A DNA stretch of 64,000 nucleotides from Pseudomonas izuensis (GCF_009861505.1 NZ_WTFT01000004.1:340503-404502), one strand, 5' to 3'; numbered from the stretch's first letter, positions 29,484 to 39,333 are shown. A program made the numbers and translations. Notes: a model not told the origin generated them from the sequence alone.

Positions 29484-30521
29484 TTACTCAGCGGTCGAAG
29501 GCTTTTCCCAAAGATTGATCCCACCCTCCCGGGCAAACCGGTCAATCTCCGCCAACTCTTCCACACTGAAACTCAAATTCTTCAACGCCCCCACGTTCTC
29601 GACAATCTGCTCCGGCCGGCTCGCGCCGATCAGCGCCGACGTCACCCGTGGATCGCGCAAGGTCCACGCCAGCGCCAGTTGCGCCAGGCTCTGACCGCGA
29701 CGCTGGGCGATCTCGTTCAGCGCGCGCACGTGAGCGATGTTGGCCTCGGACAAGTGCGACGCCTGCAACGAACCACCACCCGGTCGATTGACCCGCGCAT
29801 CCGCCGGCACGCCGTTGAGGTACTTGTCGGTCAGCAACCCCTGGGCCAGTGGTGTGAAAGCGATCACGCCGGTGCCCAGTTCCTCAGTTGTGTCCAGCAG
29901 GTCTTTTTCCACCCAACGGTTGAGCAGGTTGTAGGCCGGCTGATGAATCAGCAACGGGATTTTCCATTCCTTGAGCAACGCTGCCATTTCCCGGGTTTTC
30001 ACCCCGGAATAAGACGAGATGCCGATGTACAACGCCTTGCCCTGCTGCACCGCCGAGGCCAGGGCGCTGGCGGTTTCTTCCAGCGGCGTGTCCGGGTCGA
30101 AACGGTGGGAGTAGAAAATGTCCACGTAGTCCAGGCCCAGCCGTTGAAGGCTCTGGTCGAGGCTGGCCAGCACGTACTTGCGCGAACCGCCACCCTGACC
30201 ATAGGGGCCCGGCCACATATCCCAACCGGCCTTGCTGGAGATGATCAACTCGTCGCGGTACGGCTTGAAGTCTTCACGCAGCAATCGACCGAAATTGATC
30301 TCGGCGCTGCCATAGGGTGGGCCATAGTTGTTGGCCAGGTCGAAATGGTTGATACCCAGATCGAACGCCGTGCGCAACAACGCACGCTGGGTGTCGATCG
30401 GTGTGCTGTCGCCGAAGTTGTGCCACAGGCCCAGGGACAACGCCGGCAGCACCAACCCGCTGCGGCCCACGCGGCGGTAAGGGATGGAGTCGTAGCGGTT
30501 TTCGGCAGCGGTATAAGTCAT
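29484..30521 (-). CDS. Aldo/keto reductase of the YghZ/Gpr type
   Basis: 345 aa, near the size of E. coli Gpr (YghZ, L-glyceraldehyde 3-phosphate reductase). The AKR active-site pattern is visible: HFDLANNYGPPYGSAE with Asp and Tyr near residue 60, SSKAGWDMWPGPYG with the Lys, and DIFYSHRFDPDTPLEE with the His. NADPH-dependent reduction of aldehydes is expected. The ATG at 30521 (MTYTAAENRYDSIPYRRVG) is the family start; GAGAGGA lies upstream. No partner gene; monocistronic. Confidence 0.9.
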   Translation of the reverse strand: MTYTAAENRYDSIPYRRVGRSGLVLPALSLGLWHNFGDSTPIDTQRALLRTAFDLGINHFDLANNYGPPYGSAEINFGRLLREDFKPYRDELIISSKAGWDMWPGPYGQGGGSRKYVLASLDQSLQRLGLDYVDIFYSHRFDPDTPLEETASALASAVQQGKALYIGISSYSGVKTREMAALLKEWKIPLLIHQPAYNLLNRWVEKDLLDTTEELGTGVIAFTPLAQGLLTDKYLNGVPADARVNRPGGGSLQASHLSEANIAHVRALNEIAQRRGQSLAQLALAWTLRDPRVTSALIGASRPEQIVENVGALKNLSFSVEELAEIDRFAREGGINLWEKPSTAE

Positions 30522-30718
30522 CGAATCCTCTCTTGTCTGTCTTGAATCTGGTCTCGACTGCTTCGCCAGTCGCACAGCATACGCCCGGACAAACACCAAA
30601 AAACCCTGGATTCGACTAATTGCTGAAACGTTTCATTTTTTCTTTCCCCTTGTAGTGTCCGGCGTAAATGGCGGGTTGGTTTAAGCTGGTTTCAGGCAGG
30701 TCGGGCCGCCCAAAACCC

Positions 30719-30741
30719 GTAGGAGCTGGCTTGCCAGCGAA
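30719..30741. repeat. Single REP element, CTGGCTTGCCAG class
   Basis: One AGCTGGCTTGCCAGC arm 44 bp before the small membrane protein gene, without an inverted partner nearby. Confidence 0.75.
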
Positions 30742-30784
30742 AGCGGCCTGAATGGCACCCAACATCTGCAGGACGAAACCCGAT

Positions 30785-31045
30785 ATGCACACCACCATCA
30801 TCATCACGTTCGGCCTGATCCTCCTGGCGCTGATGCTCTATATCGGCGAGAAAATCGGCTTCACCCGCCAGACCCTGGCCTACGGCTTTGTCGGGCTGTG
30901 GCTGGCACTGACGCTGATCAACGGCGCGGTCGGGATGGTGCATGCCGGCCAGCCACTGAGCATGGAACTGATGGTCGGCAGCGCCGTATTCGGTGTCCCG
31001 GTGGCGGCGCTGGTGTTGTTCATGGTGCTGACCACCGAGACGTGA
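30785..31045 (+). CDS. Small membrane protein of unknown function
   Basis: 86 aa with three hydrophobic segments (about residues 4-20, 28-48 and 58-82), so an integral inner-membrane protein. AGGA at 30770-30773 lies 11 bases before the ATG. It is convergent with betT (9 bp between stops). I do not recognise a named family. Confidence 0.7.
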   Translation: MHTTIIITFGLILLALMLYIGEKIGFTRQTLAYGFVGLWLALTLINGAVGMVHAGQPLSMELMVGSAVFGVPVAALVLFMVLTTET

Positions 31046-31053
31046 AGGCCCGA

Positions 31054-33048
31054 TCAACGCACCAGATGCAGGAACTGCATGTGCCGCTCGTACTGGTCCA
31101 GGATGTCGTTGATCACCTGCTCCCGGGTGTAACCCACCAGATCGTAGTCCTGACTGCCCTCGCTCAAATGCACTTCGGCCCGGTAATAACGCCGGTTGTT
31201 CAGTTCCTTGGAACCCATGCCGCCACGGGCGAACGACGGCGTGAAATAGCCACGCATCTGCACCTGATAAATGAACGGGTGCTGATCGCCGTGACCAATC
31301 TCCAGGCTGACGCTGTCGTTGACCGGCTCCGGGTGGGTGACGACGCCGAGGCCTTTTTCGATGAACACCGCCGACACCTCTTCGATGGCCGGGCGTACCG
31401 TCGAATCGAGAACGCGATACACCTCGTCCCGCGACGGGAAATGGACTGCCTGACTCAAGCGCTGGCGCCAGCCGCCCCGTCGCGAGCCGGACACCGGTGC
31501 CAGGGAATGCATCTGCGCAATCTGCTTCTGCGACTCCAGATAGAACGCCTTGTGCAGGCCCCACATCATCAACAGCAGGATCAGCGAGAACGGCAGCGAG
31601 GTCAGCACCACCGCTGACTTCAGCGCATCGATGCTGCCGGAAAACAGCAGCGCGCTGGTCACCAGCGCAGTCATCGCGCCCCAGAACACCCGCAGCCATT
31701 TCGGCCCGTCTTCATCGGGGCCGCCGCCCTTGGCGGACAGCGTCGACAGCACCACGGTGCCGGAATCAGCGGAGGTGACGAAGAACACGAAGCTGATGAA
31801 CACCGTGACCGCGATGACGGTTTTGCTCCACGGGTAGGTTTCCAGCAGCAGGTAAAGGGTCATCGACGGATTATCGATGGCCGACATACCCAACGCCGAC
31901 ATGCCGTGGTTGAGCACCTGGTCGATGGCGCTGTTGCCGAAAATCGACATCCACGCCAGGGTAAAACCGAGGGGAATCAACAGCACGCCGAAGACGAATT
32001 CGCGGATGGTCCGGCCTCGGGAAATCCGCGCGATGAACAGGCCCACGAACGGCGACCACGCGATCCACCAGGCCCAATAGAACACCGTCCAGCCGCCCAG
32101 CCAGTCGCTGGGTTTGTCGTAGGCGTAGAGGTCAAAGCTCTTCATCGGCAAGGCGCCGAGGTAATCGCCCAGGTTCTGGATCAATGTGTTGAGCAAGTGC
32201 TGCGTGGGGCCGGCGAATAACACGAACAGCAGCAGCGCGCAGGCCAGCAGCATGTTGATATCGGACATGACCCGCACGCCCTTATCGACGCCGGACACAG
32301 CCACTATGATCGCCGCCCCCATCATCAGCGTGATCAGGCCGACCTGAATCCACCGGGTGTGGGCGATGCCGAACAGGTAGTCCAGACCCGAATTGAGGTG
32401 CAACACGCCAAAACCCATGTCGGCACCAAGACCAAACACCGTGGCGATGATGCCGAAGCCGTCCACTGCGTAACCGATGGGGCCGTTGATGCGTTTGCCG
32501 ATCAGCGGATACAGCGCCGAGCGCAAGGCCAGCGGCAGGTTGTGCCGGTAAGCGAAGTAGGCCAGCGCCATGCCGACGAAGGCGAACACGCCCCAGCCGT
32601 GCAGCCCCCAGTGCAGAAACAGAACCTGCATCGCCTGACGCGCCGCATCCGCCGTGCCCGCCTCGCCTTGCGGCGGCTGGAGCATATGGGTCAGCGGTTC
32701 GGACACGCAGAAGAAAAACAGAGTGATGCTGATCCCGGCGGCGAACAGCATGCCGGCCCAGGACAGGTAACTGAATTCGGGCTCGTCGTGGTCGGCACCG
32801 AGTTTTATCTTGCCGTAGCCCGATAACGCGGTGACCACCACGAAGACCAGATACAGGGTCATCGCCAGCATGTAGTACCAGCCGACCGTGTTGGCTGCCC
32901 AGTTTTGCGCCGCCAGCAGCCAGGCGCCGGCCTGTTCGGGCATGGCCATGACCACGACGCCGAACAACAGGATGAAACTCGCGGCGAACCAGAACACTGG
33001 CGGATTCATGCGGACCAGGCCGCTTGAAGGGAGGGACGATGCACTCAT
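31054..33048 (-). CDS. betT: BCCT-family choline transporter BetT
   Basis: 664 aa. Twelve membrane helices occupy roughly residues 15-510, with BCCT hallmarks such as FYWAWWIAWSPFVGLFIARISRGRTIREF. A hydrophilic C-terminal extension of about 150 residues follows, as in BetT-type choline carriers where it senses osmolarity. It imports choline, the precursor of glycine betaine. I use the ATG at 33048 (GAGGTG 8 bases upstream) instead of the TTG one codon earlier. A perfect inverted repeat resembling a BetI operator lies at 33141-33168. Confidence 0.92.
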   Translation of the reverse strand: MSASSLPSSGLVRMNPPVFWFAASFILLFGVVVMAMPEQAGAWLLAAQNWAANTVGWYYMLAMTLYLVFVVVTALSGYGKIKLGADHDEPEFSYLSWAGMLFAAGISITLFFFCVSEPLTHMLQPPQGEAGTADAARQAMQVLFLHWGLHGWGVFAFVGMALAYFAYRHNLPLALRSALYPLIGKRINGPIGYAVDGFGIIATVFGLGADMGFGVLHLNSGLDYLFGIAHTRWIQVGLITLMMGAAIIVAVSGVDKGVRVMSDINMLLACALLLFVLFAGPTQHLLNTLIQNLGDYLGALPMKSFDLYAYDKPSDWLGGWTVFYWAWWIAWSPFVGLFIARISRGRTIREFVFGVLLIPLGFTLAWMSIFGNSAIDQVLNHGMSALGMSAIDNPSMTLYLLLETYPWSKTVIAVTVFISFVFFVTSADSGTVVLSTLSAKGGGPDEDGPKWLRVFWGAMTALVTSALLFSGSIDALKSAVVLTSLPFSLILLLMMWGLHKAFYLESQKQIAQMHSLAPVSGSRRGGWRQRLSQAVHFPSRDEVYRVLDSTVRPAIEEVSAVFIEKGLGVVTHPEPVNDSVSLEIGHGDQHPFIYQVQMRGYFTPSFARGGMGSKELNNRRYYRAEVHLSEGSQDYDLVGYTREQVINDILDQYERHMQFLHLVR

Positions 33049-33140
33049 CAACGGTGCACCTCAAAGGGGTAAAACGTGGCTGTAGAAATCGGACTCAGCA
33101 AAGGCAAGCCTCCTGTTGTGAGCGGGCGGCGAACCACCGG

Positions 33141-33168
33141 TTTAACTTGAATGAACGTTCAAGTTAAA
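33141..33168 (-). promoter_or_regulatory. BetI-like operator upstream of betT
   Basis: TTTAACTTGAA and TTCAAGTTAAA form perfect 11-bp arms around TGAACG; the centre TTGAATGAACGTTCAA resembles known BetI sites. It lies 93 bp before betT. BetI, the choline-responsive TetR repressor, is not encoded in this window. Confidence 0.75.
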
Positions 33169-33299
33169 CATAGATAGGGGGCTAAGGACTAATCGCAGGG
33201 CTGGGCGGTAGTGTTCGAACAGTGGCTCAAGGAGGGGTTTGGAGAGTTCGTTCGGTAGGAAATTTGCCAAATGTCATTATCGCGGTTCGGCTGAAATCA

Positions 33300-33383
33300 A
33301 TCGCGAGCAAGCTTTGCTCCTACAGGTCTGGCGGCAATCGCGCGAGCGACCCAAAACCCGTAGGAGCAAAGCTTGCTCGCGAT
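33300..33383. repeat. REP doublet (REPIN), CAAAGCTTGCTCG class
   Basis: Both arms are spelled AGCAAAGCTTGCTCGC. Lies just after the serine acetyltransferase stop in a 367-bp gene-free region; the rest holds the betT promoter region. Confidence 0.9.
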
Positions 33384-33415
33384 GAGGCCCGCGAGATCAG
33401 CGAAGATTCGAGGCC

Positions 33416-34342
33416 CTACTTCTGCGTCCCATCATCCAGCTGCAGACTCGCCTGGGTCAGGTTGCTGCCCGCCGGTACGCTGCGGGTCAGCCAGACGTTG
33501 CCGCCAATGGTCGAGCCCTTGCCGATGGTGATCCGTCCCAGAATCGTCGCGCCGGCATAGATCACCACATCGTCCTCGACAATCGGATGCCGCGGCTGGC
33601 CCTTCTGCAACTGTCCATCTTCATCCGCGGGGAAGCGCTTGGCGCCAAGGGTCACGGCCTGATAAATCCGCACCCGCTCGCCAATGATCGCTGTCTCGCC
33701 GATCACCACGCCGGTCCCGTGGTCGATGAAGAAACTGCGGCCGATCTGTGCGCCGGGGTGAATGTCGATGCCGGTGGCCGAGTGGGCGATTTCCGCGCTG
33801 ATCCGTGCCAGCAATGGCAACCCGGCGCGGTACAAATGGTGGGCCAGGCGATGGTGAATCACCGCCAGAATGCCGGGGTAGCACAACAGCACTTCATCGA
33901 CGCTGCGTGCCGCCGGATCACCGTGATAGGCCGCCAGCACGTCGGTATCCAACAGGCTGCGCAGCCCCGGCAGGGCGAGGGCGAAGTCCTGAATGATCTG
34001 GATGGTGTTGGCCTCGACTTCGGTGTCGGCCCGGGCACTGTGGCGCGCGGCGTAACGCAATTCGAGTCGTGCCTGAGCCAGCAGTGCATTCAGTGCGACA
34101 TCAAGGGTGTGGCCCACGTAGAAGTCTTCACTTTCCTCGCGCAGATCCACCGGCCCCAGACGCATAGGGAACAGTGCGCCACACAATGCTTCGAGAATCT
34201 CCGCCATCGCCGCCCGGGACGGCAACTCGCGACCACCCTGCTCGGTGCTGGCGCGGCCATTTTGTGCACGCCACTGATCGCGTGCCGTGCGCAGCTGACT
34301 GACGATGGTCTGCAATTGCCAATGGCTGGAACGCTCACTCAC
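33416..34342 (-). CDS. epsC: Serine O-acetyltransferase (EpsC-type)
   Basis: 308 aa. The C-terminal left-handed beta-helix made of hexapeptide repeats ([23 protein letters not shown] near residue 210) is the serine acetyltransferase catalytic part; the long N-terminal helical region matches the EpsC-type forms. It makes O-acetylserine, the acceptor of sulfide for cysteine and the precursor of the CysB inducer. Divergent from D-cysteine desulfhydrase with a shared 190-bp promoter region, which supports a role in sulfur metabolism. Confidence 0.9.
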   Translation of the reverse strand: MSERSSHWQLQTIVSQLRTARDQWRAQNGRASTEQGGRELPSRAAMAEILEALCGALFPMRLGPVDLREESEDFYVGHTLDVALNALLAQARLELRYAARHSARADTEVEANTIQIIQDFALALPGLRSLLDTDVLAAYHGDPAARSVDEVLLCYPGILAVIHHRLAHHLYRAGLPLLARISAEIAHSATGIDIHPGAQIGRSFFIDHGTGVVIGETAIIGERVRIYQAVTLGAKRFPADEDGQLQKGQPRHPIVEDDVVIYAGATILGRITIGKGSTIGGNVWLTRSVPAGSNLTQASLQLDDGTQK

Positions 34343-34532
34343 GGTAAAAACTCCTCACGGGCGACCGGACTGTCTGGCCGCGCTGACGGCGATTACTTTA
34401 CGGCAAGGCCCGCGAGCCAAATTAAGAACCAATTGTGCTGTAGTAAGCACCTTTGGCTATAAGCGATTGACGGTTGCCCTGGCTTTTGGCCGTGCCTATA
34501 GTCCTTTGATCATTCACCGCCAGTACGGACCC

Positions 34533-35525
34533 ATGATCAAACAACAGCTTGCCCGCTTTAACCGCCTCGACCTGCTCAGCCAGCCCACCGCCCTGGAAAA
34601 ACTCGAACGCCTGTCGACCTGGCTGGGTCGCGATGTGTACGTCAAACGCGATGACCTGACCCCACTGGCCATGGGTGGCAACAAGCTGCGCAAACTCGAA
34701 TACCTGGCCGCCGATGCCCTGGCCCAGGGCGCCGACACCTTGATCACGGCAGGCGCGCTGCAGTCCAATCACGTGCGCCAGACGGCGGCGATTGCGGCCA
34801 AGCTTGGTCTCGGTTGTGTCGCCCTGCTGGAAAACCCCCTCGGCACCGACGACGCCAACTATGTCGGCAATGGCAATCGGCTGCTGCTGGACCTGTTCGA
34901 GGCCAAGGTCGAGCTTGTGGAAAACCTCGACAACGCCGACGAGCAATTGCAGGCCCTGGCTGCCCGCTTGCGCAGTAATGGCAAGAAACCCTATCTGGTG
35001 CCGATTGGTGGTTCCAACGCGCTAGGCGCCCTGGGTTATGTGCGCGCCGGCCTGGAACTGGCCGAGCAGATCAAGGACACCGGGCTGAAGTTTGCCGCCG
35101 TGGTCCTGGCCTCGGGCAGCGCCGGGACCCATAGCGGCCTGGCATTGGCGCTGAGCGAAGCGCTGCCGGATCTGCCAGTGATCGGCGTCACGGTTTCGCG
35201 CAGCGAGGAAGATCAGCGGCCGAAGGTACAAGGCTTGGCCGAGCGCACCGCCGAGTTGCTGGGCGTGAGCTTGCCGGCGAATTTCAAGGTCGAGTTGTGG
35301 GATGAATATTTCGCGCCACGCTATGGTGAACCGAATGCCGGGACGCTGGCGGCAGTGAAGCTGGTGGCAAGCCAGGAAGGCCTGCTGCTCGACCCGGTCT
35401 ATACGGGCAAGGCCATGGCGGGGTTACTGGATGGGATCGGACGTCAGCGTTTCGATGACGGCCCGATTATTTTCCTGCACACCGGCGGGGCGCCGGCGTT
35501 GTTTGCCTACAAGGATTTCCTGTAA
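34533..35525 (+). CDS. dcyD: D-cysteine desulfhydrase
   Basis: 330 aa PLP enzyme. The PLP lysine is Lys51 in [12 protein letters not shown]; the ACC-deaminase/DcyD fold is indicated by [15 protein letters not shown] and the phosphate-binding SGSAGTHSG. It degrades D-cysteine to pyruvate, sulfide and ammonia. The ATG at 34533 ([15 protein letters not shown]) is the family start. The cystine importer tcyJLN follows downstream, as in E. coli where dcyD and the tcy genes are neighbours. Confidence 0.93.
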   Translation: MIKQQLARFNRLDLLSQPTALEKLERLSTWLGRDVYVKRDDLTPLAMGGNKLRKLEYLAADALAQGADTLITAGALQSNHVRQTAAIAAKLGLGCVALLENPLGTDDANYVGNGNRLLLDLFEAKVELVENLDNADEQLQALAARLRSNGKKPYLVPIGGSNALGALGYVRAGLELAEQIKDTGLKFAAVVLASGSAGTHSGLALALSEALPDLPVIGVTVSRSEEDQRPKVQGLAERTAELLGVSLPANFKVELWDEYFAPRYGEPNAGTLAAVKLVASQEGLLLDPVYTGKAMAGLLDGIGRQRFDDGPIIFLHTGGAPALFAYKDFL

Positions 35526-35536
35526 ACGCCGCAACC

Positions 35537-35639
35537 CTGTAGGAGCGAGCCTGCTCGCGATGGAAGACAAGGCACCACGGGGTGTCAGTTTGCCAGCGTT
35601 ATCGTTGACGACCATCGCGAGCAGGCTCGCTCCTACAGG
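35537..35639. repeat. REP doublet (REPIN), long class
   Basis: AGCGAGCCTGCTCGC arms, 103 bp, between dcyD and tcyJ. Confidence 0.92.
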
Positions 35640-35648
35640 CAAAAAGCA

Positions 35649-35667
35649 TTATTCGATAAACGAATAA
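35649..35667. promoter_or_regulatory. Palindrome TTATTCG-ATAAA-CGAATAA upstream of tcyJ
   Basis: Perfect 7-bp arms at the beginning of an A/T-rich promoter region (35640-35720) before tcyJ. The half-site ATTCG/CGAAT resembles A/T-rich sites upstream of other sulfur genes here. A regulator site, possibly CysB, is inferred. Confidence 0.45.
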
Positions 35668-35841
35668 CAGACATAAAAATTATTATTTTCTAATCTAAAA
35701 ACGCCATCATATAGTCATACCGCAGGCGAATTTCCCGAGAGACGCATACGCTGCTTTAGGGCAGGATAGCGCTGTCGTCCAATTCCCGATTTCGCCAACC
35801 TTTTTTAAAGCGTCTTCCATAAGAAAACACAGGGGCTTGTC

Positions 35842-36642
35842 ATGAATTTTTCCGCACTACGTCGAAATCTGCTGGTGGGTTCGCTGGGCCTGGCACTGAG
35901 CGCTGGCCTGATCGGCCAAGCGGTTGCCGGTGAGCAGCTGCAACAAATCAAGGACAAAGGCGTGATCAACGTCGGCCTGGAAGGCACTTATCCACCGTTC
36001 AGCTTTGTCGACGAAAACGGCAAGCTGGCGGGCTTCGAAGTCGAGCTCTCCGAGGCCCTGGCCAAAAAGTTGGGCGTCAAAGCCAAGATTCAGCCGACCA
36101 AGTGGGACGGTATCCTCGCCGCTCTGGAATCCAAGCGCCTGGACGTAGTGGTCAATCAGGTGACCATCTCCGACGAGCGCAAGAAGAAGTATGACTTCTC
36201 CGAGCCGTACACCATCTCCGGGATTCAAGCGCTGGTGCTGAAGGACAAGGAAGCCGCGCTGAACATCAGGACCGCCGCTGACCTGACCGGCAAGAAAGTC
36301 GGCGTAGGCCTGGGCACCAACTACGAACAATGGGTGCGAGCCAACGTACCGGGTGCTGATGTACGCACTTACGACGATGATCCGACCAAGTTTGCAGATC
36401 TGAACAACGGCCGTACCGATGCCATTCTGATCGATCGACTGGCCGCACTTGAATACGCCAAGAAAGCACCGAAAACCGTGGCTGCCGGCCAAGCGTTCTC
36501 CCGTCAGGAGTCTGGTATCGCCTTGCGTAAAGGTGAGCCGGAACTGCTGGCTGCGGTGAACCAGGCCCTCGATGAGCTGCGTGCCGACGGCACCCTGGCC
36601 AAGATCTCGGAAAAGTACTTCCAAGCTGACGTCACCAAATAA
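35842..36642 (+). CDS. tcyJ: Cystine ABC transporter, periplasmic binding protein
   Basis: 266 aa, the FliY/TcyJ type. Signal peptide to about residue 29 (QAVAG). The mature solute-binding domain has VGLEGTYPPFSFVDENGKLAGFEVEL and the ligand region TISDERKKKYDFSEPYT. Binds L-cystine in the periplasm. Its stop overlaps the permease start (TAATG). Linkage with dcyD upstream supports cystine rather than a general amino acid as ligand. Confidence 0.92.
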   Translation: MNFSALRRNLLVGSLGLALSAGLIGQAVAGEQLQQIKDKGVINVGLEGTYPPFSFVDENGKLAGFEVELSEALAKKLGVKAKIQPTKWDGILAALESKRLDVVVNQVTISDERKKKYDFSEPYTISGIQALVLKDKEAALNIRTAADLTGKKVGVGLGTNYEQWVRANVPGADVRTYDDDPTKFADLNNGRTDAILIDRLAALEYAKKAPKTVAAGQAFSRQESGIALRKGEPELLAAVNQALDELRADGTLAKISEKYFQADVTK

Positions 36643-37307
36643 TGGAAGCGGCTTTCCAACTTGCGCTGGACTCCGCGCCTTTCCTGTTGAAGGGCGCGTA
36701 TTACACGGTAATCCTGAGCCTCGGCGGGATGTTCTTCGGCCTCGTGCTGGGCTTCGGCCTGGCACTGATGCGCCTGTCGCGTTTCAAATCGGTTAGCTGG
36801 CTGGCCCGCATCTACGTGTCGTTCTTTCGCGGCACGCCGTTGCTGGTGCAACTGTTCGTGATCTATTACGGCTTGCCGCAATTGGGTCTGGAACTCGATC
36901 CACTGCCGGCGGCCCTGATAGGCTTCTCCCTGAACATGGCCGCCTATGCCTGTGAAATCCTGCGCGCCGCGATCGGTTCCATCGAACGCGGCCAATGGGA
37001 AGCGGCTGCGAGCATTGGCATGACCCGCGCGCAGACCCTGCGCCGGGCCATCCTGCCGCAAGCGATGCGCACGGCGTTGCCGCCGCTGGGCAACAGCTTT
37101 ATTTCACTGGTCAAGGACACCGCACTGGCCGCTACCATCCAGGTGCCGGAGCTGTTCCGACAGGCGCAATTGATTACCGCCCGGACTTTCGAAGTCTTCA
37201 CCATGTACCTTGCCGCCGCGCTGATCTACTGGATCCTGGCCACGATGCTTTCGCACCTGCAGAACCAGTTGGAAGCCCGGGTCAATCGGCACGATCTGGA
37301 GTCCTGA
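36642..37307 (+). CDS. tcyL: Cystine ABC transporter permease
   Basis: 221 aa, His/Glu/Gln-type permease with about five membrane helices and the EAA loop [23 protein letters not shown] near residue 125. One-base overlap with tcyJ and 4 bp before tcyN. Confidence 0.93.
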   Translation: MEAAFQLALDSAPFLLKGAYYTVILSLGGMFFGLVLGFGLALMRLSRFKSVSWLARIYVSFFRGTPLLVQLFVIYYGLPQLGLELDPLPAALIGFSLNMAAYACEILRAAIGSIERGQWEAAASIGMTRAQTLRRAILPQAMRTALPPLGNSFISLVKDTALAATIQVPELFRQAQLITARTFEVFTMYLAAALIYWILATMLSHLQNQLEARVNRHDLES

Positions 37308-37311
37308 CCCA

Positions 37312-38067
37312 ATGATTGTCGTGGAAAAACTGACAAAGCAGTTCAAGGGTCAAGTCGTACTCAACGGCATCGATCTGCAAGTGAAGGAAGGCGAGGTCGT
37401 GGCGATCATCGGGCCAAGCGGCTCGGGCAAGACCACGTTCCTGCGTTGCCTGAACTTCCTGGAAGAACCCACCAGCGGCCGGATCAAGGTTGGCGACATC
37501 GAGATCGATGGCAGCCGTCCGTTGAACCAGCAACAAGGCCTGGTGCGTCGTTTGCGCCAGCACGTGGGCTTCGTGTTCCAGAACTTCAACCTGTTCCCCC
37601 ATCGCACTGCCCTGGAAAACGTCATCGAAGGCCCGATCGTGGTGAAAAAGACCCCGCGCGCCGATGCCGTTGCCCTGGGCAAGAAGCTTTTGGCCAAGGT
37701 CGGCCTGGCGGGTAAGGAAGATGCTTATCCGCGCCGTCTTTCGGGCGGCCAACAACAACGCGTGGCGATTGCTCGCGCGCTGGCGATGGAACCGGAAGTG
37801 ATCCTGTTCGACGAACCGACCTCGGCCCTCGACCCGGAGCTGGTGGGCGAAGTGCTGGCGACGATCCGCGGCCTGGCCGAAGAGAATCGCACCATGGTCA
37901 TCGTGACCCACGAAATGGCTTTTGCCCGCGATGTGGCCAATCGTGTGGTGTTCTTCGACAAGGGGGTGATCGTCGAACAAGGCGAAGCCAAGGCGCTGTT
38001 TGCCAACCCGAAAGAAGAACGCACAAAACAGTTTCTCAGCAAGTTCCTGAACAACTCACACGCTTGA
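37312..38067 (+). CDS. tcyN: Cystine ABC transporter ATPase
   Basis: 251 aa. Walker [10 protein letters not shown] near residue 34, Q-loop FQNFNLFPH, signature LSGGQQQR near 143 and Walker [15 protein letters not shown] near 163 are intact. Last gene of tcyJLN; a perfect short palindrome at 38089-38108 follows. Confidence 0.94.
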   Translation: MIVVEKLTKQFKGQVVLNGIDLQVKEGEVVAIIGPSGSGKTTFLRCLNFLEEPTSGRIKVGDIEIDGSRPLNQQQGLVRRLRQHVGFVFQNFNLFPHRTALENVIEGPIVVKKTPRADAVALGKKLLAKVGLAGKEDAYPRRLSGGQQQRVAIARALAMEPEVILFDEPTSALDPELVGEVLATIRGLAEENRTMVIVTHEMAFARDVANRVVFFDKGVIVEQGEAKALFANPKEERTKQFLSKFLNNSHA

Positions 38068-38088
38068 AACACCCATCGTAGAACCCCC

Positions 38089-38108
38089 AACTTCCATGGA
38101 TGGAAGTT
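38089..38108. terminator. Palindrome AACTTCCAT-GG-ATGGAAGTT after tcyN
   Basis: Nine-bp perfect arms with a 2-base centre, 22 bp after tcyN. No T-run follows, so it is either a weak transcript end or a protein-binding palindrome. Confidence 0.4.
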
Positions 38109-38151
38109 ACCCCTCCCTCCAAGATTCCTAACACTAACTTTCATTCATTAT

Positions 38152-38172
38152 GTGCATTACATATATATGCAC
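38152..38172. promoter_or_regulatory. Palindrome GTGCAT-N9-ATGCAC
   Basis: Inverted hexamers around an A/T-rich centre in the 435-bp region before the duplicated-domain gene. Could be an operator; the remaining region contains a REP doublet and no gene. Confidence 0.35.
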
Positions 38173-38202
38173 TCCAACGCATGCTGTAGCGAACGCCATC
38201 AA

Positions 38203-38303
38203 CTGTAGGAGCGAGCCTGCTCGCGATGGACGTTAACGATTACACTGGTTTACAGGCTTCCCGCGGCGCCTTCAATCCCATCACGAGCAAGCTCGCTCCT
38301 ACA
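38203..38303. repeat. REP doublet (REPIN), long class
   Basis: AGCGAGCCTGCTCGC left arm, slightly changed right arm (CACGAGCAAGCTCGC), 101 bp. Confidence 0.9.
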
Positions 38304-38502
38304 CAAACCGTGTTTATTTTCGGCATTTCCTTAGCGTTAATTAACTACCAGATGTAGGAAGCTTCTGAATTACAGCCGAACTTGCCTTCAACTAATCCAC
38401 TCTATTGACTCAACTTAAACCGCGCTCTTATCTACCTTGGCCAGCTACTTTCCGCTTGTTCCCGATATGGATTTCGCTGAAATATTTCAAGGAGAGATAC
38501 CC

Positions 38503-39204
38503 ATGAACTGCATCTCACGCATCCCGGCTTTGGCGCCACCCACCCTGCCCCAAACCCACAAGGCCGGTATCAATATCCTCGCGGCGACTGACCTGTGGGT
38601 CGACATAGGGCCGTACGCCGACATGGACACCGGCGACCTGATCGAATTGTTCTGGAACGGCCACTTCGTCGCCTCCCGTGTGCTGACAGCGCAGGACACT
38701 GGCCACACCGTCAGCCTGCGGGTCCCGGAAAGCTTTATCGTCAGCGGTACTCCTTGGGTGCATTACCGAGTGATGCAGGTCGGCAGAAACCCGGCGCTGT
38801 CGGTGGCGACGCGGGTAGCGGTCAAGCTCGAATGCCCCGGCGGCCCACTCGGTGATGACGAAAATCAGTTCCTGGCGCCGGTAAATCTGCCCGCCACCAT
38901 CCGCCGCCGGGGGCTCAACAGGCGACAGATCCAGCGTGGCGTGCCGCTGTCCATCGAGCCTTACTTGAACATGGCCGCCGACGACGAAATCACCTTGCGC
39001 TGGGGCGATGTGCGCATGGATCTGCCTCTGCTCATGGCGGCTGACGTGGGCCGGCCGATCCACGTCTGGGTACCACCGGCGATCATTGTCGAAGCCGGCG
39101 AAGATCTGCGGCTGGAGGTGACTTACTGCATTCTCGACCGGGTCGGCAACAACTCGCGCTGGGCGCCGGCGCGAATGTTGAAGGTTGGCCGACACTCCCT
39201 GTAG
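38503..39204 (+). CDS. Unknown protein made of two related Ig-like beta domains
   Basis: 233 aa, no signal peptide or membrane segment. It seems to be two copies of one domain of about 90 residues (roughly 22-110 and 138-225). Each has a start like WVDIGPYADMDTGDLIELFW / LSIEPYLNMAADDEITLRWG, then a VSLRVPESFIV / IHVWVPPAIIV strand, then HYRVMQVGRN / EVTYCILDRVGNNS. Such beta-sandwich repeats occur in large Pseudomonas surface or secreted proteins. AAGGAGAG precedes the ATG at 38503. The stop TAG belongs to the following REP element. Function unknown. Confidence 0.75.
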   Translation: MNCISRIPALAPPTLPQTHKAGINILAATDLWVDIGPYADMDTGDLIELFWNGHFVASRVLTAQDTGHTVSLRVPESFIVSGTPWVHYRVMQVGRNPALSVATRVAVKLECPGGPLGDDENQFLAPVNLPATIRRRGLNRRQIQRGVPLSIEPYLNMAADDEITLRWGDVRMDLPLLMAADVGRPIHVWVPPAIIVEAGEDLRLEVTYCILDRVGNNSRWAPARMLKVGRHSL

Positions 39205-39300
39205 GAGCGAGCCTGCTCGCGAAGAACGTTCAGACAACGCGGGCATCCAGACAGCCCGTGTCATCGTTAACGACCATCGCGAGCAGGCTCGCTCCTGCAG
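39199..39300. repeat. REP doublet (REPIN), long class, supplying a stop codon
   Basis: AGCGAGCCTGCTCGC arms. The TAG in CTGTAGGAGCG is the stop codon of the duplicated-domain gene (39202-39204). Confidence 0.92.
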
Positions 39301-39333
39301 GAGTTGTCGCCGACCGCGATCCTTTCTATTCAT

